Notes: generated by a model from the letters alone, not told the origin. 64,000 bases of DNA from Mycolicibacterium fallax (GCF_010726955.1 NZ_AP022603.1:3038001-3102000); one strand, 5' to 3'; counted from the first letter of the stretch, positions 15,632 through 24,913 are shown. Numbers and translations: made by a program.

Positions 15632-17090
15632 TCAGTCCTCTGGCGTCAGCACGCGGGTGAGGATCTCGTCGGACGCGCCCAGTAGGCGAAGCAAGTGCGC
15701 CCTCACGACGCGTTCGAGGACGTCCGCCGCCTCGGACAATTCCCGCCGGTCGTAGGTCTTGGTTCCGTGGGAGAGGCCGTTGCGGACAACGCGAAGTGCG
15801 TCCAGGGTCGAGTTGATGTTGGGGTCGTCTGCCCGAACGGACTTGACCAGGGCACCTCCGGCGAGTTCTGGCTCGACGTCCACGGGCAGCTCGCCGAACA
15901 TCTCGCGCAACACTGAGTCCAGCCCGAGGGGAGAACGCTTCGGGAGGGATTTCTTGACGAACTTGAACGTCGCCCCGTCCAGCAGCTCCTTGCACCGCGC
16001 TAACGCTGACTCGCGCTTGGCCGAGAACTTCGACTGCGCCTCCTCGAAGCGCTTCTCATGCCCGCACAGCCCCTCAAGCGCCTGTAGCAGCAGGAGGTAT
16101 CGCGCCCTCGGATGCTGGTTACGCCCGACCGCCGTGATGTCGTAGGTGTTCAGAATCGGATTCTCGTCCGCCAAAAGGGCCTGCCAGCCACGCAACAGCT
16201 CCAGCAGCGACTGGCCGTCCGAGGCGATGCTCACGTCCGAGACGTGCTTGTCCCGAAGCGAGTTGGTGGACGTGTAGGGCTCCTGGGTCACCGATGCGTT
16301 GAACACCTGGCAATGGCGAAGTTTGCGCGGACGGTCGTCACCGTCGATGACGGGGACACACGTGAGGTAATTGATGTCGACCCGCCTACCCGTCGCAGCG
16401 GCAACGAGGCCCCGCAGGGGCCACGCCCATCGGGTCAGGAACTCGGCCAACGAGATCGGTTCGGTGAGCTTCACCGAAACCACGGGGCTGAACGCCAACC
16501 CGAAGCCGTACCAACCGTGGACGCCGGTGGAACGCTCGTAGTGGAGCGACACTTCCGCGCCGTCATCACTCCACTTCTGAAGACTGGCCTTCTCGATCTT
16601 GGCGCCGAAAGTCGGGTCATCGTGCCCGTACGGATCGTCGAAGGGCATATGCACCTCCGCGAGGGGACTCTGGCCCGCGAAGGATTCGAGATACGGCACC
16701 TGGATCACACCCCCGTCGACCAGGACGGGGCTGGTCGCTGGAACTGCGTGCCCGACGAGCGCCGCCCAGGCGTTGAAGTACGCGTTGGCCCCCTTGAAGG
16801 ACACGACTCCGTGGCGACTGCGCCCGCCGTAGACAGTGAGGAGAGGGTCGATGAGGACGACGTCCAGGCCGCCGTTGAGCTCGCCGCACGAGGGGGTACG
16901 CGAAGTCCTGCGGGAACCTAGAGCTTTTCAACGGAGCTCTCCCGAAGACTCCGCCGCCAGGCTGGCTCAACCCCGGCAGGTCGACCTCACCGGAGACTTC
17001 CCACGTTTCGGGTTCTGGGGGCTTGGACAGCGTCCACGTCACCCGATGGGTTCCGGCTTCGATGATCGGCTTCAGCGCCTGCCCTGACAT
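15632..17090 (-). pseudogene. ApeA-like HEPN anti-phage gene, frameshifted
   Basis: Read leftwards from ATG 17090 (GGGGG ribosome site seven bases upstream), frame 1 gives an ApeA N-terminal segment (TWEVSGEVDLPG...). The continuation (CGELNGGLDVVLIDPLL, then SFKGANAYFNAW) lies in another frame down to 15632. A +1 shift at the run of five C (16892-16896 on the minus strand, codons TAC CCC C) joins them to about 485 residues, a normal length. The C-terminus has RNGLSH, the Rx4H catalytic motif of HEPN ribonucleases. ApeA is an abortive-infection protein. The shift may be a real mutation, a sequencing error in the homopolymer, or programmed frameshifting. Confidence 0.75.
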
Positions 17091-17147
17091 ACCGCCCCCT
17101 TCGCCGCACAAGCATAGGCGCGAGGCGGCAGGGTCATCGCCGCCCGA

Positions 17148-17330
17148 CTACCCCTCGGCGGCGGGCGGGCCGAACCGCGCGGCCAGCGGGCGCGGACGGT
17201 TCGGGTCTCGGTCGTCCCTCGGCGCTGAGCTAGGCGGCAGCGGGATGGAGGCACAGCGCTCCTGCACGGGCGCGGCATTGGTGAGCACCACGGGGGTGGG
17301 CTCGTCGGTCTCGGCGGGGTCGGTTGGCAT
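17148..17330 (-). CDS. Unknown 60-residue Pro-rich protein
   Basis: A short frame with a very good AAGGAGG ribosome site five bases before ATG 17330. The protein is rich in Pro, Ala and Arg, probably disordered. Nothing else supports it and the function is unknown. Confidence 0.45.
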   Translation of the reverse strand: MPTDPAETDEPTPVVLTNAAPVQERCASIPLPPSSAPRDDRDPNRPRPLAARFGPPAAEG

Positions 17331-17463
17331 AGCAGCCTCCTTCGGTCGGGGTTTCGCGGCGGGATGGTAAGCACACCGATCACGGGGTCGGGGTGTGCGG
17401 CGCGGTCATCAGGACGGGCACCGTGGTGATCGCAGCGTCCCACCCACGGACAGCAAGACACCT

Positions 17464-17830
17464 TTGCGCGATCCGCACGCGCTTGCGCGATCCGCACGGT
17501 GTGCCGCTGCCAGGGAGTTGATGAGGCGTCAACCGCCGGCCGCGGATTCTGCATGGGGTTGCGTGGATCGCATGGGGTGTGGGGTGCTCCAGCAAACACC
17601 GAAACCATGTGTCACCAGTGACGTCAGTGTCATCGTTCTGGTGACACAAGAAAATCGGACGGCAGTCGACCCCGAAACACAGCGAGTGCAGGTTCCGAAA
17701 CACCGCAGGTAGACGGGGTATTTAGTTCATCTTCTCAAAAAATCGTTTTGCGTATAGAGAGTGAACACGGAGTTCCTACGCTGTGGCGTCAAACGTGATG
17801 ACACTGACGCCACTGATGACACAAGCCCGC
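17464..17830. other. Repeat-rich noncoding region, candidate replication origin
   Basis: This is the content of the 535-base gene-free gap 17331-17865. There are two direct copies of TTGCGCGATCCGCACG (17464-17479 and 17483-17498); inverted arms GTGTCACCAG/CTGGTGACAC (17609-17618, 17638-17647); the 13-mer CGTCAGTGTCATC (17622-17634), present inverted at 17797-17809; two TGACACAAG boxes; and an AT-rich patch around 17710-17775. It sits about 1 kb before the replication gene and next to its regulators, as expected for an origin or a partition site. Confidence 0.45.
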
Positions 17831-17865
17831 AAACGCTCCCGTGGTTAACCCGCTGCGTGGGTGCG

Positions 17866-18468
17866 TTACTCGTCCGCGTCGGCCCACGAGTCCGCCGCCG
17901 CGCGGAGTTCCGCCGTCAGCGCTTTCGTGGCCAGCCCTCGGCTACGCACGTTGGGGTCGGCGCGGTGGTCTCGCTCCGCGCTCATGCTCCGTCCCCATAG
18001 CTCGGCCATGATGCGCTCGCCGATCTCGCGGTCCATCCCGAGCGACTTGCACACCGCCGTGTCGGCGCGTGTCCAACCCTGCTGCACTTCGGTCCGCACT
18101 GGGTCGGGGGTGACCCCACCGATCCGAACCGCGTCACGCAAAAGGCTGGCGCCCGGCTCTCCACGCACCACGGCGGCGAGATCGGCGCCACGCACCAGCA
18201 CGCCTGGGGCCAACTCCACGGGACCGTCGGTGTCCACGATGTCGGCCAGGGCGGTCGCCCCGCCCGTCACGGTGCTCAGCGCAGCGGACAGCAACAGAAG
18301 TGTCGGCAATGTCGGGGACACTTCCCCTGCTTCGCATTGGGCCACCCGGGTCGCGGTCCAGCCGAGTCCGTGGCGCTTACAGGCAGCGGCGAACGTGTCC
18401 TGAGTCAGCCCAGCTTCCATGCGCAACCGCCGCACGTTGCGTCCGACCACCTCGGAGAGTCCCTGCAC
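17866..18468 (-). CDS. XRE-family regulator
   Basis: The start is GTG 18468, preceded by an AGGAGGAGC ribosome site; the longer reading has none. A 200-residue protein: the N-terminal HTH (NVRRLRMEAGLTQDTFAAACKR...) is followed by a helical region with GLGWTATRVAQCEAGEVSP. The C-terminal part is of unknown role and may bind a ligand or partner. It diverges from a small HTH gene and the replication gene, so it probably controls copy number or excision of the element. Confidence 0.75.
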   Translation of the reverse strand: MQGLSEVVGRNVRRLRMEAGLTQDTFAAACKRHGLGWTATRVAQCEAGEVSPTLPTLLLLSAALSTVTGGATALADIVDTDGPVELAPGVLVRGADLAAVVRGEPGASLLRDAVRIGGVTPDPVRTEVQQGWTRADTAVCKSLGMDREIGERIMAELWGRSMSAERDHRADPNVRSRGLATKALTAELRAAADSWADADE

Positions 18469-18589
18469 GCCCGCTCCTCCTGTGCCCGTGACCTGGGCGT
18501 TCCGTGAATGTGTACCAAGTGTCGCACAAATCCGATTAGATTGCCACGGTTTCCTGTAACATTCTGTAGAACGGAGAAAGGAGACCCCC
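18469..18589. promoter_or_regulatory. Divergent promoter of XRE regulator and HTH/rep genes
   Basis: A 121-base AT-richer spacer between two divergent regulator genes. It contains TTGCCA (18541-18546) followed at 17-base spacing by a poor -10-like CTGTAG, and GGAGAAAGGAGA as ribosome site for the rightward gene. Operator sequences are not obvious. Confidence 0.4.
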
Positions 18590-18817
18590 GTGACGACCCC
18601 CGTGACCCCCGCCGAACTGCAACACAGCGACACTGGGCTGCTGACCATCCCCACGGCAACACGAATCCTCGGACTCAGCATCAACACCGTGCGCGCTGCC
18701 GTCGCGTCGGGCGAGATCCCGACCGTGCCGATCGGTGACCGACGCTACGTGTCCAGGAGCACCCTGCTGGACCTGCTCGGCCTGCCAGACCTCGTGCCTG
18801 GCGCGGTACCCGCCTAG
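18590..18817 (+). CDS. Excisionase-like small HTH protein
   Basis: A 75-residue protein starting at GTG with AAAGGAGA six bases upstream. It carries a MerR/Xis-type helix-turn-helix (IPTATRILGLSINTVRAAVASGEIP, then a VPIGDRRYVSRSTLLDLL wing). It is transcribed toward the replication gene 88 bases further on. It may be the activator of replication and excision, in the position held by Pra-like regulators in AICEs, or a second excisionase. Confidence 0.7.
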   Translation: MTTPVTPAELQHSDTGLLTIPTATRILGLSINTVRAAVASGEIPTVPIGDRRYVSRSTLLDLLGLPDLVPGAVPA

Positions 18818-18905
18818 AACCAGAAAAGCGCCCAGGCTGCCACCCGAGCGCTGATCCGAAATCCGAGACCCCGCGACCACTCCCATGACCGAAAGGCTCA
18901 CACCG

Positions 18906-21464
18906 ATGGTAACACCAACCGTCGCCGACGAGGCGGTGAAGCTCGCCTCGCAGGGTGTCGCCGTCCTCCCGCTGCGGTCTGGCGAGAAGGCGCCCGCCAC
19001 CCCGAACGGGATCAACGACGCCAGCGCCGACCCGCAACGTGTCGCCGAGCTGTTCGCCGCGCACCAGGACGCCGGACTCGGTATCGCGCCAGGACGCGGC
19101 CCCGTCCCGTTCCTCGTGCTCGACGCCGACGACGCCACCGCCTTCGAGTTTCTGACCAAGCTGCTCGGGGAGCCCACCGCGTACACCGCCGGGCACGAGA
19201 GCGGAGGCCACGCGGGCGGGGCGCATTGGTACGTGATCCTGCCCGCTGGCGTCGCGTTCCCGAACCTGACCGTCAAGAGCGGCAAGGCGCTCGGTATCGA
19301 CCTGATCGGCGCGGGCGGCAACGGCTACGTCGTCGCGCCTCCGACGACGCTGACCAACCGCCCGCAGCCCTACCGCTGGAACGGCCCGATCCACACCGTT
19401 GCCGCCGACCACAAGGTGGTGCTCTGGCTCAAGAAGCTCGACACCGAGGAGGCCGCAGCCCGCACCCGTAAGGCCGAGCGCAATGAGGGGCCGTCGGCGA
19501 CACCAGCCCTCGACGAGTGGATGCGTGACACCTCGTGGTCCGACTTGCTCGCCGCCGACGGATGGCAGAGCGCCGACAAGGACGACCGCTGCGGGTGCCC
19601 AATCTGGACGCACCCCTGGGTCGCCAGCACCGAGCGCAGCGCCACCGTGCACGAGGAGGGCTGCCCGCAGTCGCAATCGGACTTCCCTGGCGGCGCGCTG
19701 CACTGCTGGAGCACGGAGGCGCAAAACCGCTGCGGCGGGGTGAGCGTCAGCAAGTACATGTACGCGGCGAACGTGCGCCACGGCGGCGACTACGCCGTCG
19801 CGCGGGAATCCGAAGGCGTCCCCGACGAGGAGGGCTTCGGCCTCGGAGGCGGCGCCGCAGTCGACCCGTCGCTCATCGACTTCGGCCCCGTGGCACCCGC
19901 ACCGGCTCCCGTGACTCCGATCCCGACCCCGCTGATGAACGCGGCTTCGGGGCCGCAAGTCGGCGGGTCGGCCCATAACGTGAAGGGTCGGTGCCTGCCA
20001 GACGGGCAGTGGATCATGGACGCGGCCACCGCAGCTCGTTGCGGGTGGAGCACGCCCGCACCTCGGCTTGAAAACGGTGGAAACGACGACACGTTCTCTC
20101 CGTGGGATCGGGATGCCTTCCCCGAGGGACACCCCTGCGCCCCAGACCTCCTGCAGAAAATCTTCGACTTCAACGACTTCACCAGGACGGTTTTTCAGAA
20201 CGCCCGCGCCTACTCACCCGTGCGCACCGGCCCCGTCGCTCTCCTGATGACCGAACTCATCCGCGGCGGCGTCCGCGCGAACCCGATGTTCATGCCTCTC
20301 CCCGGCTCTCCGTTGTCGTCCTACGTGATCCGCGTGGGTGACTCAGGAAAGGGCAAGTCGGTGGCCGCGCGCACCTCGAAGTGGACGCGATTCGCGGGCC
20401 AGCATCAGATGCTGCCCGTGATGCGCGAGGACTGCGAGGTCACCCGCAAGCTCGGATCGGGCCAGGTGCTCAGCCGGATGCTCGCCGAGCAGGTGGAGAT
20501 CCCCGATCCGAGCGATCCCACTGGGCAGAAGAAGAAGGTGGTGTGGCAGCAGACCGATCCCTCCCTGGTCTGGTTGGAAGAGCCCGAAGCCCGTTCGCTG
20601 CTCAAAAGGTCGAAAGGCGACGCCTCGGTGATCTTCGACAGCCTCAACGAAGGGTGGGCTGGCGAGAACCCAGGCACGGAGACGATGACCAACGGGCACA
20701 TCCCGCTTCCTCGCCCATTCAACGTGTTCTTCACCAGCGGCATGCAGCTCGCGGTGTGGGGGTTGCTGGTTGAGCAGGACACTGGCTTCCTGCAGCGGCT
20801 GCTGCTGGTCGCGGTCAGCGATCCGTGGCGCACCACGAGCGACACGATCTGCGCGCCTCCCTCGGCGGGCTACGTTCCGCCAGATATTCCGCAGGAGGCG
20901 CTGTCGGCGGGCTACTTCACACTGCCGCCCGAGGTTCACGCCGCCCTAACGCTGGCAGACAGCAACTCCGCTTTCGAGCACACCGCCTCGGACGATGACT
21001 GGGAAGCGCACCTGCTCCAGATCCGCATCAGGTTCGTCTGCCTGTTCGCGCTACGCATGGGCACGACGACCGTGACCTCGGAGATGTGGGAGTGGTCGGC
21101 GTATCTGATCGAGCACCACCGGCGCGTTCGCGCGTGGACGATCGCCGCCGCCGAGCGCAAGGGCGACAAGAAGCTCGTGGACAAGGGTGTGGAGATCGCC
21201 AAGGTCAAGACCGCCGAGGCCGCGGCTCGGTCGACCCGTGTGCAGAAGGGCGCCGAGCGCATCATCGAGCACCTGGGCACCCTGGCTGGCGGATCGGACA
21301 CGGGCCGCAACGTCCAGCGCGCCCTGTCCCGCTTGGACGACGTCTACGAACCTTCGCTCGCTCTGCTCGTGAAGAAGGGGCTCGCTACCACCGAGCCTGG
21401 AAAGCGCGCCGGTTCCGTGATCGTCCGCCTGGTTACCCCCGCCGCCGAAGGAGGTGTTGCATGA
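18906..21464 (+). CDS. Replication protein: prim-pol plus P-loop ATPase
   Basis: About 852 residues; ATG 18906 is preferred for its AAAGG ribosome site, but ATG 18885 is possible. Residues 1-190 are a bifunctional primase/polymerase domain (GVAVLPLRSGEKAP, LDADD, HWYVILP, GIDLIGAGGNGYVVAPP). A Cys-rich segment near residue 220-280 may bind zinc. The C-terminal half is a DUF3987-like ATPase with a P-loop GDSGKGKS (about residue 478) and a Walker B-like LVWLEEPEA (about 553). Known: RepPP-type proteins of this design replicate excised AICEs. It is the first gene of a rightward operon with four-base overlaps. Confidence 0.85.
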   Translation: MVTPTVADEAVKLASQGVAVLPLRSGEKAPATPNGINDASADPQRVAELFAAHQDAGLGIAPGRGPVPFLVLDADDATAFEFLTKLLGEPTAYTAGHESGGHAGGAHWYVILPAGVAFPNLTVKSGKALGIDLIGAGGNGYVVAPPTTLTNRPQPYRWNGPIHTVAADHKVVLWLKKLDTEEAAARTRKAERNEGPSATPALDEWMRDTSWSDLLAADGWQSADKDDRCGCPIWTHPWVASTERSATVHEEGCPQSQSDFPGGALHCWSTEAQNRCGGVSVSKYMYAANVRHGGDYAVARESEGVPDEEGFGLGGGAAVDPSLIDFGPVAPAPAPVTPIPTPLMNAASGPQVGGSAHNVKGRCLPDGQWIMDAATAARCGWSTPAPRLENGGNDDTFSPWDRDAFPEGHPCAPDLLQKIFDFNDFTRTVFQNARAYSPVRTGPVALLMTELIRGGVRANPMFMPLPGSPLSSYVIRVGDSGKGKSVAARTSKWTRFAGQHQMLPVMREDCEVTRKLGSGQVLSRMLAEQVEIPDPSDPTGQKKKVVWQQTDPSLVWLEEPEARSLLKRSKGDASVIFDSLNEGWAGENPGTETMTNGHIPLPRPFNVFFTSGMQLAVWGLLVEQDTGFLQRLLLVAVSDPWRTTSDTICAPPSAGYVPPDIPQEALSAGYFTLPPEVHAALTLADSNSAFEHTASDDDWEAHLLQIRIRFVCLFALRMGTTTVTSEMWEWSAYLIEHHRRVRAWTIAAAERKGDKKLVDKGVEIAKVKTAEAAARSTRVQKGAERIIEHLGTLAGGSDTGRNVQRALSRLDDVYEPSLALLVKKGLATTEPGKRAGSVIVRLVTPAAEGGVA

Positions 21465-21931
21465 ACCAGCCAACTGCCATCACCGTGGCGCTCCTGGACG
21501 AGAACAGCCTCACCGTTCATTTCAAGTTCGACGAGCTGGTCGTCCTGGCGATGCGCACCGTCCACGGCGCGGTGTGGGCTCCGAAGCTCCACGCCTGGGT
21601 CGTGCCGAGGTCACAAGCCGACGTACTGGAAGCCGCGCTCAGCCCGTGGGTTCCCTACGTGATCTGGCACCTGGCCGAACCCGTGAACCCGCACCACCTC
21701 TACGTGATGTTCAGCAGGTGGGCCAGCGGCGCTGGGCCGCTGCCCGACCTCGGCCAACCCTGGGCAGAGCTGTTGTTTCGCGCGGTCGGGCCAGGGAGGG
21801 CAGACGCGGTGTTCAAGAGCTTGGCTCGCGTCTTGCATCCCGACGCTCCTGGCGGGGACGCCGAGTTGATGAAGGCATTGGTGGCCGCACGACCGGTGGC
21901 CACGAAGAACGAGAAGGGACAGGTGGCATGA
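21461..21931 (+). CDS. Replication-linked protein with J-domain-like HPD motif
   Basis: A 156-residue protein that overlaps the stop of the replication gene (ATGA). The C-terminal 45 residues (FKSLARVLHPDAPGGDAELM) have the HPD tripeptide and helix pattern of DnaJ-type J domains, which stimulate Hsp70. The N-terminus (residues 1-100) is of unknown fold. Coupling with the replicase suggests help with loading or remodelling of the initiator through host DnaK; this is an inference. Confidence 0.65.
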   Translation: MNQPTAITVALLDENSLTVHFKFDELVVLAMRTVHGAVWAPKLHAWVVPRSQADVLEAALSPWVPYVIWHLAEPVNPHHLYVMFSRWASGAGPLPDLGQPWAELLFRAVGPGRADAVFKSLARVLHPDAPGGDAELMKALVAARPVATKNEKGQVA

Positions 21932-22998
21932 GCACTGACGGATTCGCCATCACCCGCGGCGCGCGCCGCGAGATCCTGCTGCGCGGGCCGCTGACCGAGC
22001 AGCAGCTCGGGGCGAGCGACGAGGAGGTGGCCTACCTCGACGCCCATAGCGAGTTCCAGCTCGACGCGCACGGACGCTGGCAAGCGCGCCGCTTGCCGGG
22101 CATGACGGCCCTGACCCCCGACGACCGGCGCGACGCGATGACCGCTGCGCGGTTGCTGATCCTCAACCTTGAGTCGGTGCCGGGCGGCGTACGGGATCGT
22201 TCCGCGCCGCTGAGCGACGCGCTCGGTGATCGCGCCGAGCGCATCTATGCAGCGGCGCGGGACGGGCTCATCGCGGCGGGGCTCGTCGCAGCGGAGCGTG
22301 GAAAGTTGACGGATCGCACTGGAGACCTCTACCGCATGCAGCGGCCCGCATGGACGCCGAAATGGACGCAGTCCGCCGTGGTGGTTCCCGTGCAGGAGGC
22401 CCCGGCACCCACCCCCGTGGAGCCCGAGCCCACCGCGCCGAAGCCAGCGAGGGTGGTGGAGAAGGTGGCCGCACCGAAGCCCGCGACGGTGGAGAAGCCC
22501 GCGCCCGCGCCGGTCGTCAAGCAGCCGCCGACCCCCGTCACCCCTGACATCACCGCCGCGATCACCCGCTTGGCCGAGGCAAGCGAACGGCAGGCGGAGA
22601 TCCTGTCGGTGGCGGTCTCCGAGGGGCGCTTGGAGCGCCCCGTGCGCTCCGAGCACGACGCCGCGCGGGACGATCTCGCGCGCCGCCTCTGTGTCCTCGT
22701 GGGAGCTGAGGGACAGATGCGCCGGGGACAGATCACCGCTGGGAGGTTGTCGAAGCCGCAGCGCAAGTTGGCGTCGGATGCTTTGACGTTCGCTCTCGGA
22801 TACGGCGCGCTGAAGCACAGCGCCGGGTGGTACGAACTCGGCGACCCAACCCGCATCGGCTGGACGCGCGATGGGTTCGTGCGCGCCGTCGAGGAACAGG
22901 TGGAGAAGAAGCGCAAAGCCACCGAGCGCAAAGCCGCAGCGGACGCTAACGCGGCCATCGCGGCGACCCGTGATCGGGTGACGGGGAGGGCGTCGTGA
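21928..22998 (+). CDS. Unknown protein of the replication operon
   Basis: A 356-residue protein overlapping both neighbours by four bases. The N-terminal 140 residues are helical with winged-helix-like features (LDAHSEFQLDAHGRW, AARDGLIAAGLVAAERGKL). A Pro/Ala/Lys-rich linker (about residues 155-205) follows, then a helical C-terminal domain with a Lys/Arg/Glu-rich end (VEKKRKATERKAAADANAA). Probably DNA-binding; no known family recognised. Confidence 0.6.
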   Translation: MSTDGFAITRGARREILLRGPLTEQQLGASDEEVAYLDAHSEFQLDAHGRWQARRLPGMTALTPDDRRDAMTAARLLILNLESVPGGVRDRSAPLSDALGDRAERIYAAARDGLIAAGLVAAERGKLTDRTGDLYRMQRPAWTPKWTQSAVVVPVQEAPAPTPVEPEPTAPKPARVVEKVAAPKPATVEKPAPAPVVKQPPTPVTPDITAAITRLAEASERQAEILSVAVSEGRLERPVRSEHDAARDDLARRLCVLVGAEGQMRRGQITAGRLSKPQRKLASDALTFALGYGALKHSAGWYELGDPTRIGWTRDGFVRAVEEQVEKKRKATERKAAADANAAIAATRDRVTGRAS

Positions 22999-24137
22999 GC
23001 ATCGCAGCAAACCCCGCGGAGCGCGGGGACGTGATCTTCGACGGGCGACTCGCACCCGAATCTGGTGTGCATCGGAGCCCGTCGGGACGCCAGGATGTCG
23101 ACGGAGAACCGAAGGCGTCGGAGGGCGAGTGGAGCATGGCTAGCAAAGCAGGATCGCAGAGGGAGAAGGTCGTGACGAACATGGAACGCAATGGGTGGGA
23201 CGCCCCGACCAAGTGGTTCGCCTGGGCCGTGCTGCTCGCCTTCACCGCGCTCAGCGCATACATGAACGCGGCCTACGCCGCGCTGTCCGGCTCCGTCGTC
23301 TGGTTCCATGCGGGCATCCCCGGCGTCGTTCTCGTGCTCGGGGTTTTCCTCGAACTCACCTACCTCTCGTCGGCGCACCGGGCCGCGAAGCGCATCGTCA
23401 TCACGGGCTTGGCCGCGTGCTTCGGCACCGTCCTCGTCGCCTCCTATCTCGCTGTCCTGTCCGTGACGACCGCGTGGAACGGAGCGGCGCCCGCGTGGGT
23501 GAACGCAGCGCTCGCGGGCATCCCTGACGTGGTGATGGTGCTCGCCGCGACGATGATCCTGAGCCTCCGGCTGCGCACGCACGCGACCGCCGCGAAGGCT
23601 CCGAAGAAGGCCACGGAGTCCCGCTTCAAGCGTCTCGCGGACGCGGCCACGGCCCGCGCGGAGTCGGCGCTCGCCGTCCCGCCGTCGCCGCAGGTCACCG
23701 CCGTCACGGACGTTCGCGGACGCTCCACGGAGGTGCTCACGCAGCCTCACGGAGCATCCGTGGAAGCCACCGCCGAGGTGTCCACGGACGACCCAGCGGG
23801 TGTCCGTGGAGCCTCGACGAGCACCGTCGCGGACGCGCCCGTGGAGTCCACGAAGGCCACCGCGTCGACTCCGCGGACACCTCGCCGGACGACCGCGAAG
23901 CCGTCGGTTGACCCCGAGCTGGTGCCGTTCATGGAGCAGGCCGAGCGCATGGTGGCCGACGGCATCGTCGCTCGCAAGACCCCGCAGGAGATCGCGGCGG
24001 TCATCCGAGCGATCGACGAGGGCGCGACGGACAACGCGATCAAGAAGGCGGGGATCGCCAGCGCTGGTACGGCACAGAAGGTGCGCGCCGAGCTGGAGTA
24101 CCAGCGCGCCGCTGCGCCGCTCGCCGCCGTCGGCTGA
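22995..24137 (+). CDS. DUF2637-like membrane protein (Spd type)
   Basis: Up to 380 residues from GTG 22995 (overlapping the previous stop); internal ATGs near 23136 are possible starts. Four membrane helices between about residues 70 and 195, then a charged region, a Thr/Val/Ala-rich linker and a C-terminal helix-turn-helix-like segment (TPQEIAAVIRAIDEGATDNAIKKAGIA, in two parts). DUF2637/Spd proteins of Streptomyces plasmids and AICEs assist spreading of transferred DNA. The operon ends here with a strong terminator. Confidence 0.7.
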   Translation: MSIAANPAERGDVIFDGRLAPESGVHRSPSGRQDVDGEPKASEGEWSMASKAGSQREKVVTNMERNGWDAPTKWFAWAVLLAFTALSAYMNAAYAALSGSVVWFHAGIPGVVLVLGVFLELTYLSSAHRAAKRIVITGLAACFGTVLVASYLAVLSVTTAWNGAAPAWVNAALAGIPDVVMVLAATMILSLRLRTHATAAKAPKKATESRFKRLADAATARAESALAVPPSPQVTAVTDVRGRSTEVLTQPHGASVEATAEVSTDDPAGVRGASTSTVADAPVESTKATASTPRTPRRTTAKPSVDPELVPFMEQAERMVADGIVARKTPQEIAAVIRAIDEGATDNAIKKAGIASAGTAQKVRAELEYQRAAAPLAAVG

Positions 24138-24156
24138 TCCCAGCACCCCGACCAGG

Positions 24157-24190
24157 AGGCCCGCCCCGTCGTCACCGGGGCGGGCCTTCT
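24157..24190 (+). terminator. Strong terminator after the replication operon
   Basis: GGCCCGCCCCG (24158-24168) and CGGGGCGGGCC (24176-24186) form a perfect 11-bp stem with a 7-base loop, followed by TTCT. It lies 20 bases past the stop at 24137. Confidence 0.8.
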
Positions 24191-24199
24191 CGCATCTCA

Positions 24200-24390
24200 C
24201 GGTTGGGTTCGGAACCCAACCGTTGGGTCGGTGATCGCGGGAAGCGGCGAAATCGGGTGGTGGTTGTCTCGAAATCTAGCTGTGAGCTGCATGGATATGA
24301 ACACCCACGGCGTCCGAAATCAGGGCGAATCGGCGCATCCTCGGCGTTATCGGTTGGGTTTTCGTTGGGTCGTGTTGGGCTGCAACCCAA
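24200..24390. repeat. TTGGGT iterons: candidate clt or origin
   Basis: Within the 488-base gap 24138-24625. CGGTTGGGTT (24200-24209) and its inverse (24213-24222) form a perfect palindrome around CGG, and CGGTTGGGTT recurs at 24351-24360. CGTTGGGTCG occurs at 24221-24230 and 24363-24372. TTGGG and CCCAA at 24375-24390 add a further inverted pair. Such clusters of 8-10-base repeats in a gap before transfer genes are typical of TraB-recognised clt loci or of replication iterons. Confidence 0.5.
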
Positions 24391-24536
24391 GCCGCATATA
24401 GGAGTTCTCTGGCCCTGTTTCCGACGGCTGCCACGAGTCTCTGCCCGTGGACCCAAAAGGCGGTGGATCTGAGTTTGCTGGGCAGATCGTCAAAAGTCTC
24501 TGAACAGCACACGTCACCGGGGGGCGCACGGATTTC

Positions 24537-24594
24537 GAGGTTAGCTGAGCGATCCATCCTAACCTCACAGGTTAAGGGCGGTATTGGGACCGCC
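24537..24594. promoter_or_regulatory. Inverted repeats before the transfer operon
   Basis: GAGGTTAG (24537-24544) and CTAACCTC (24559-24566) are perfect inverted arms, with a third half-site AGGTTA at 24569-24574. A hairpin GGCGGT/ACCGCC (24577-24582, 24589-24594) follows. They precede the gene at 24626 and could be an operator and a leader hairpin controlling the transfer operon. Confidence 0.45.
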
Positions 24595-24625
24595 TTCACC
24601 TAATCCGAAAACGGAGGTTTTCGAA

Positions 24626-24913
24626 ATGACCACCTTCCTTCCCGTCCCGTTGAGCCCCAGCGAGGACTTGGACCCGATCACCCCCACGCTCCAGCAGGTC
24701 GTCGGGGTCGGAGACCCCAGCGCCGCTGGTGCCGGTGCCCTGGATCGGGTCGCCGCGCACCTCGCCCAGCTCGGCGGTCACGTCCCCGCTGGCCCCTGGT
24801 ATGCCGACGTGAGCCCTGGCGCCGTCACGGCGCTTGTCGCGATCACCGTGCTCCTGCTGCTCATCGCAGCGTTGGTCGGCTACGGAGTGCACCAGAGCTG
24901 GAGCGCCCGATGA
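24626..24913 (+). CDS. Small membrane protein of the transfer operon
   Basis: A 95-residue protein; ATG 24626 is chosen because ACGGAGG lies eight bases upstream. A soluble N-terminal part is followed by one C-terminal membrane helix (VTALVAITVLLLLIAALVGYG). First gene of the 24626-28836 operon, overlapping the next by four bases. Function unknown. Confidence 0.6.
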   Translation: MTTFLPVPLSPSEDLDPITPTLQQVVGVGDPSAAGAGALDRVAAHLAQLGGHVPAGPWYADVSPGAVTALVAITVLLLLIAALVGYGVHQSWSAR

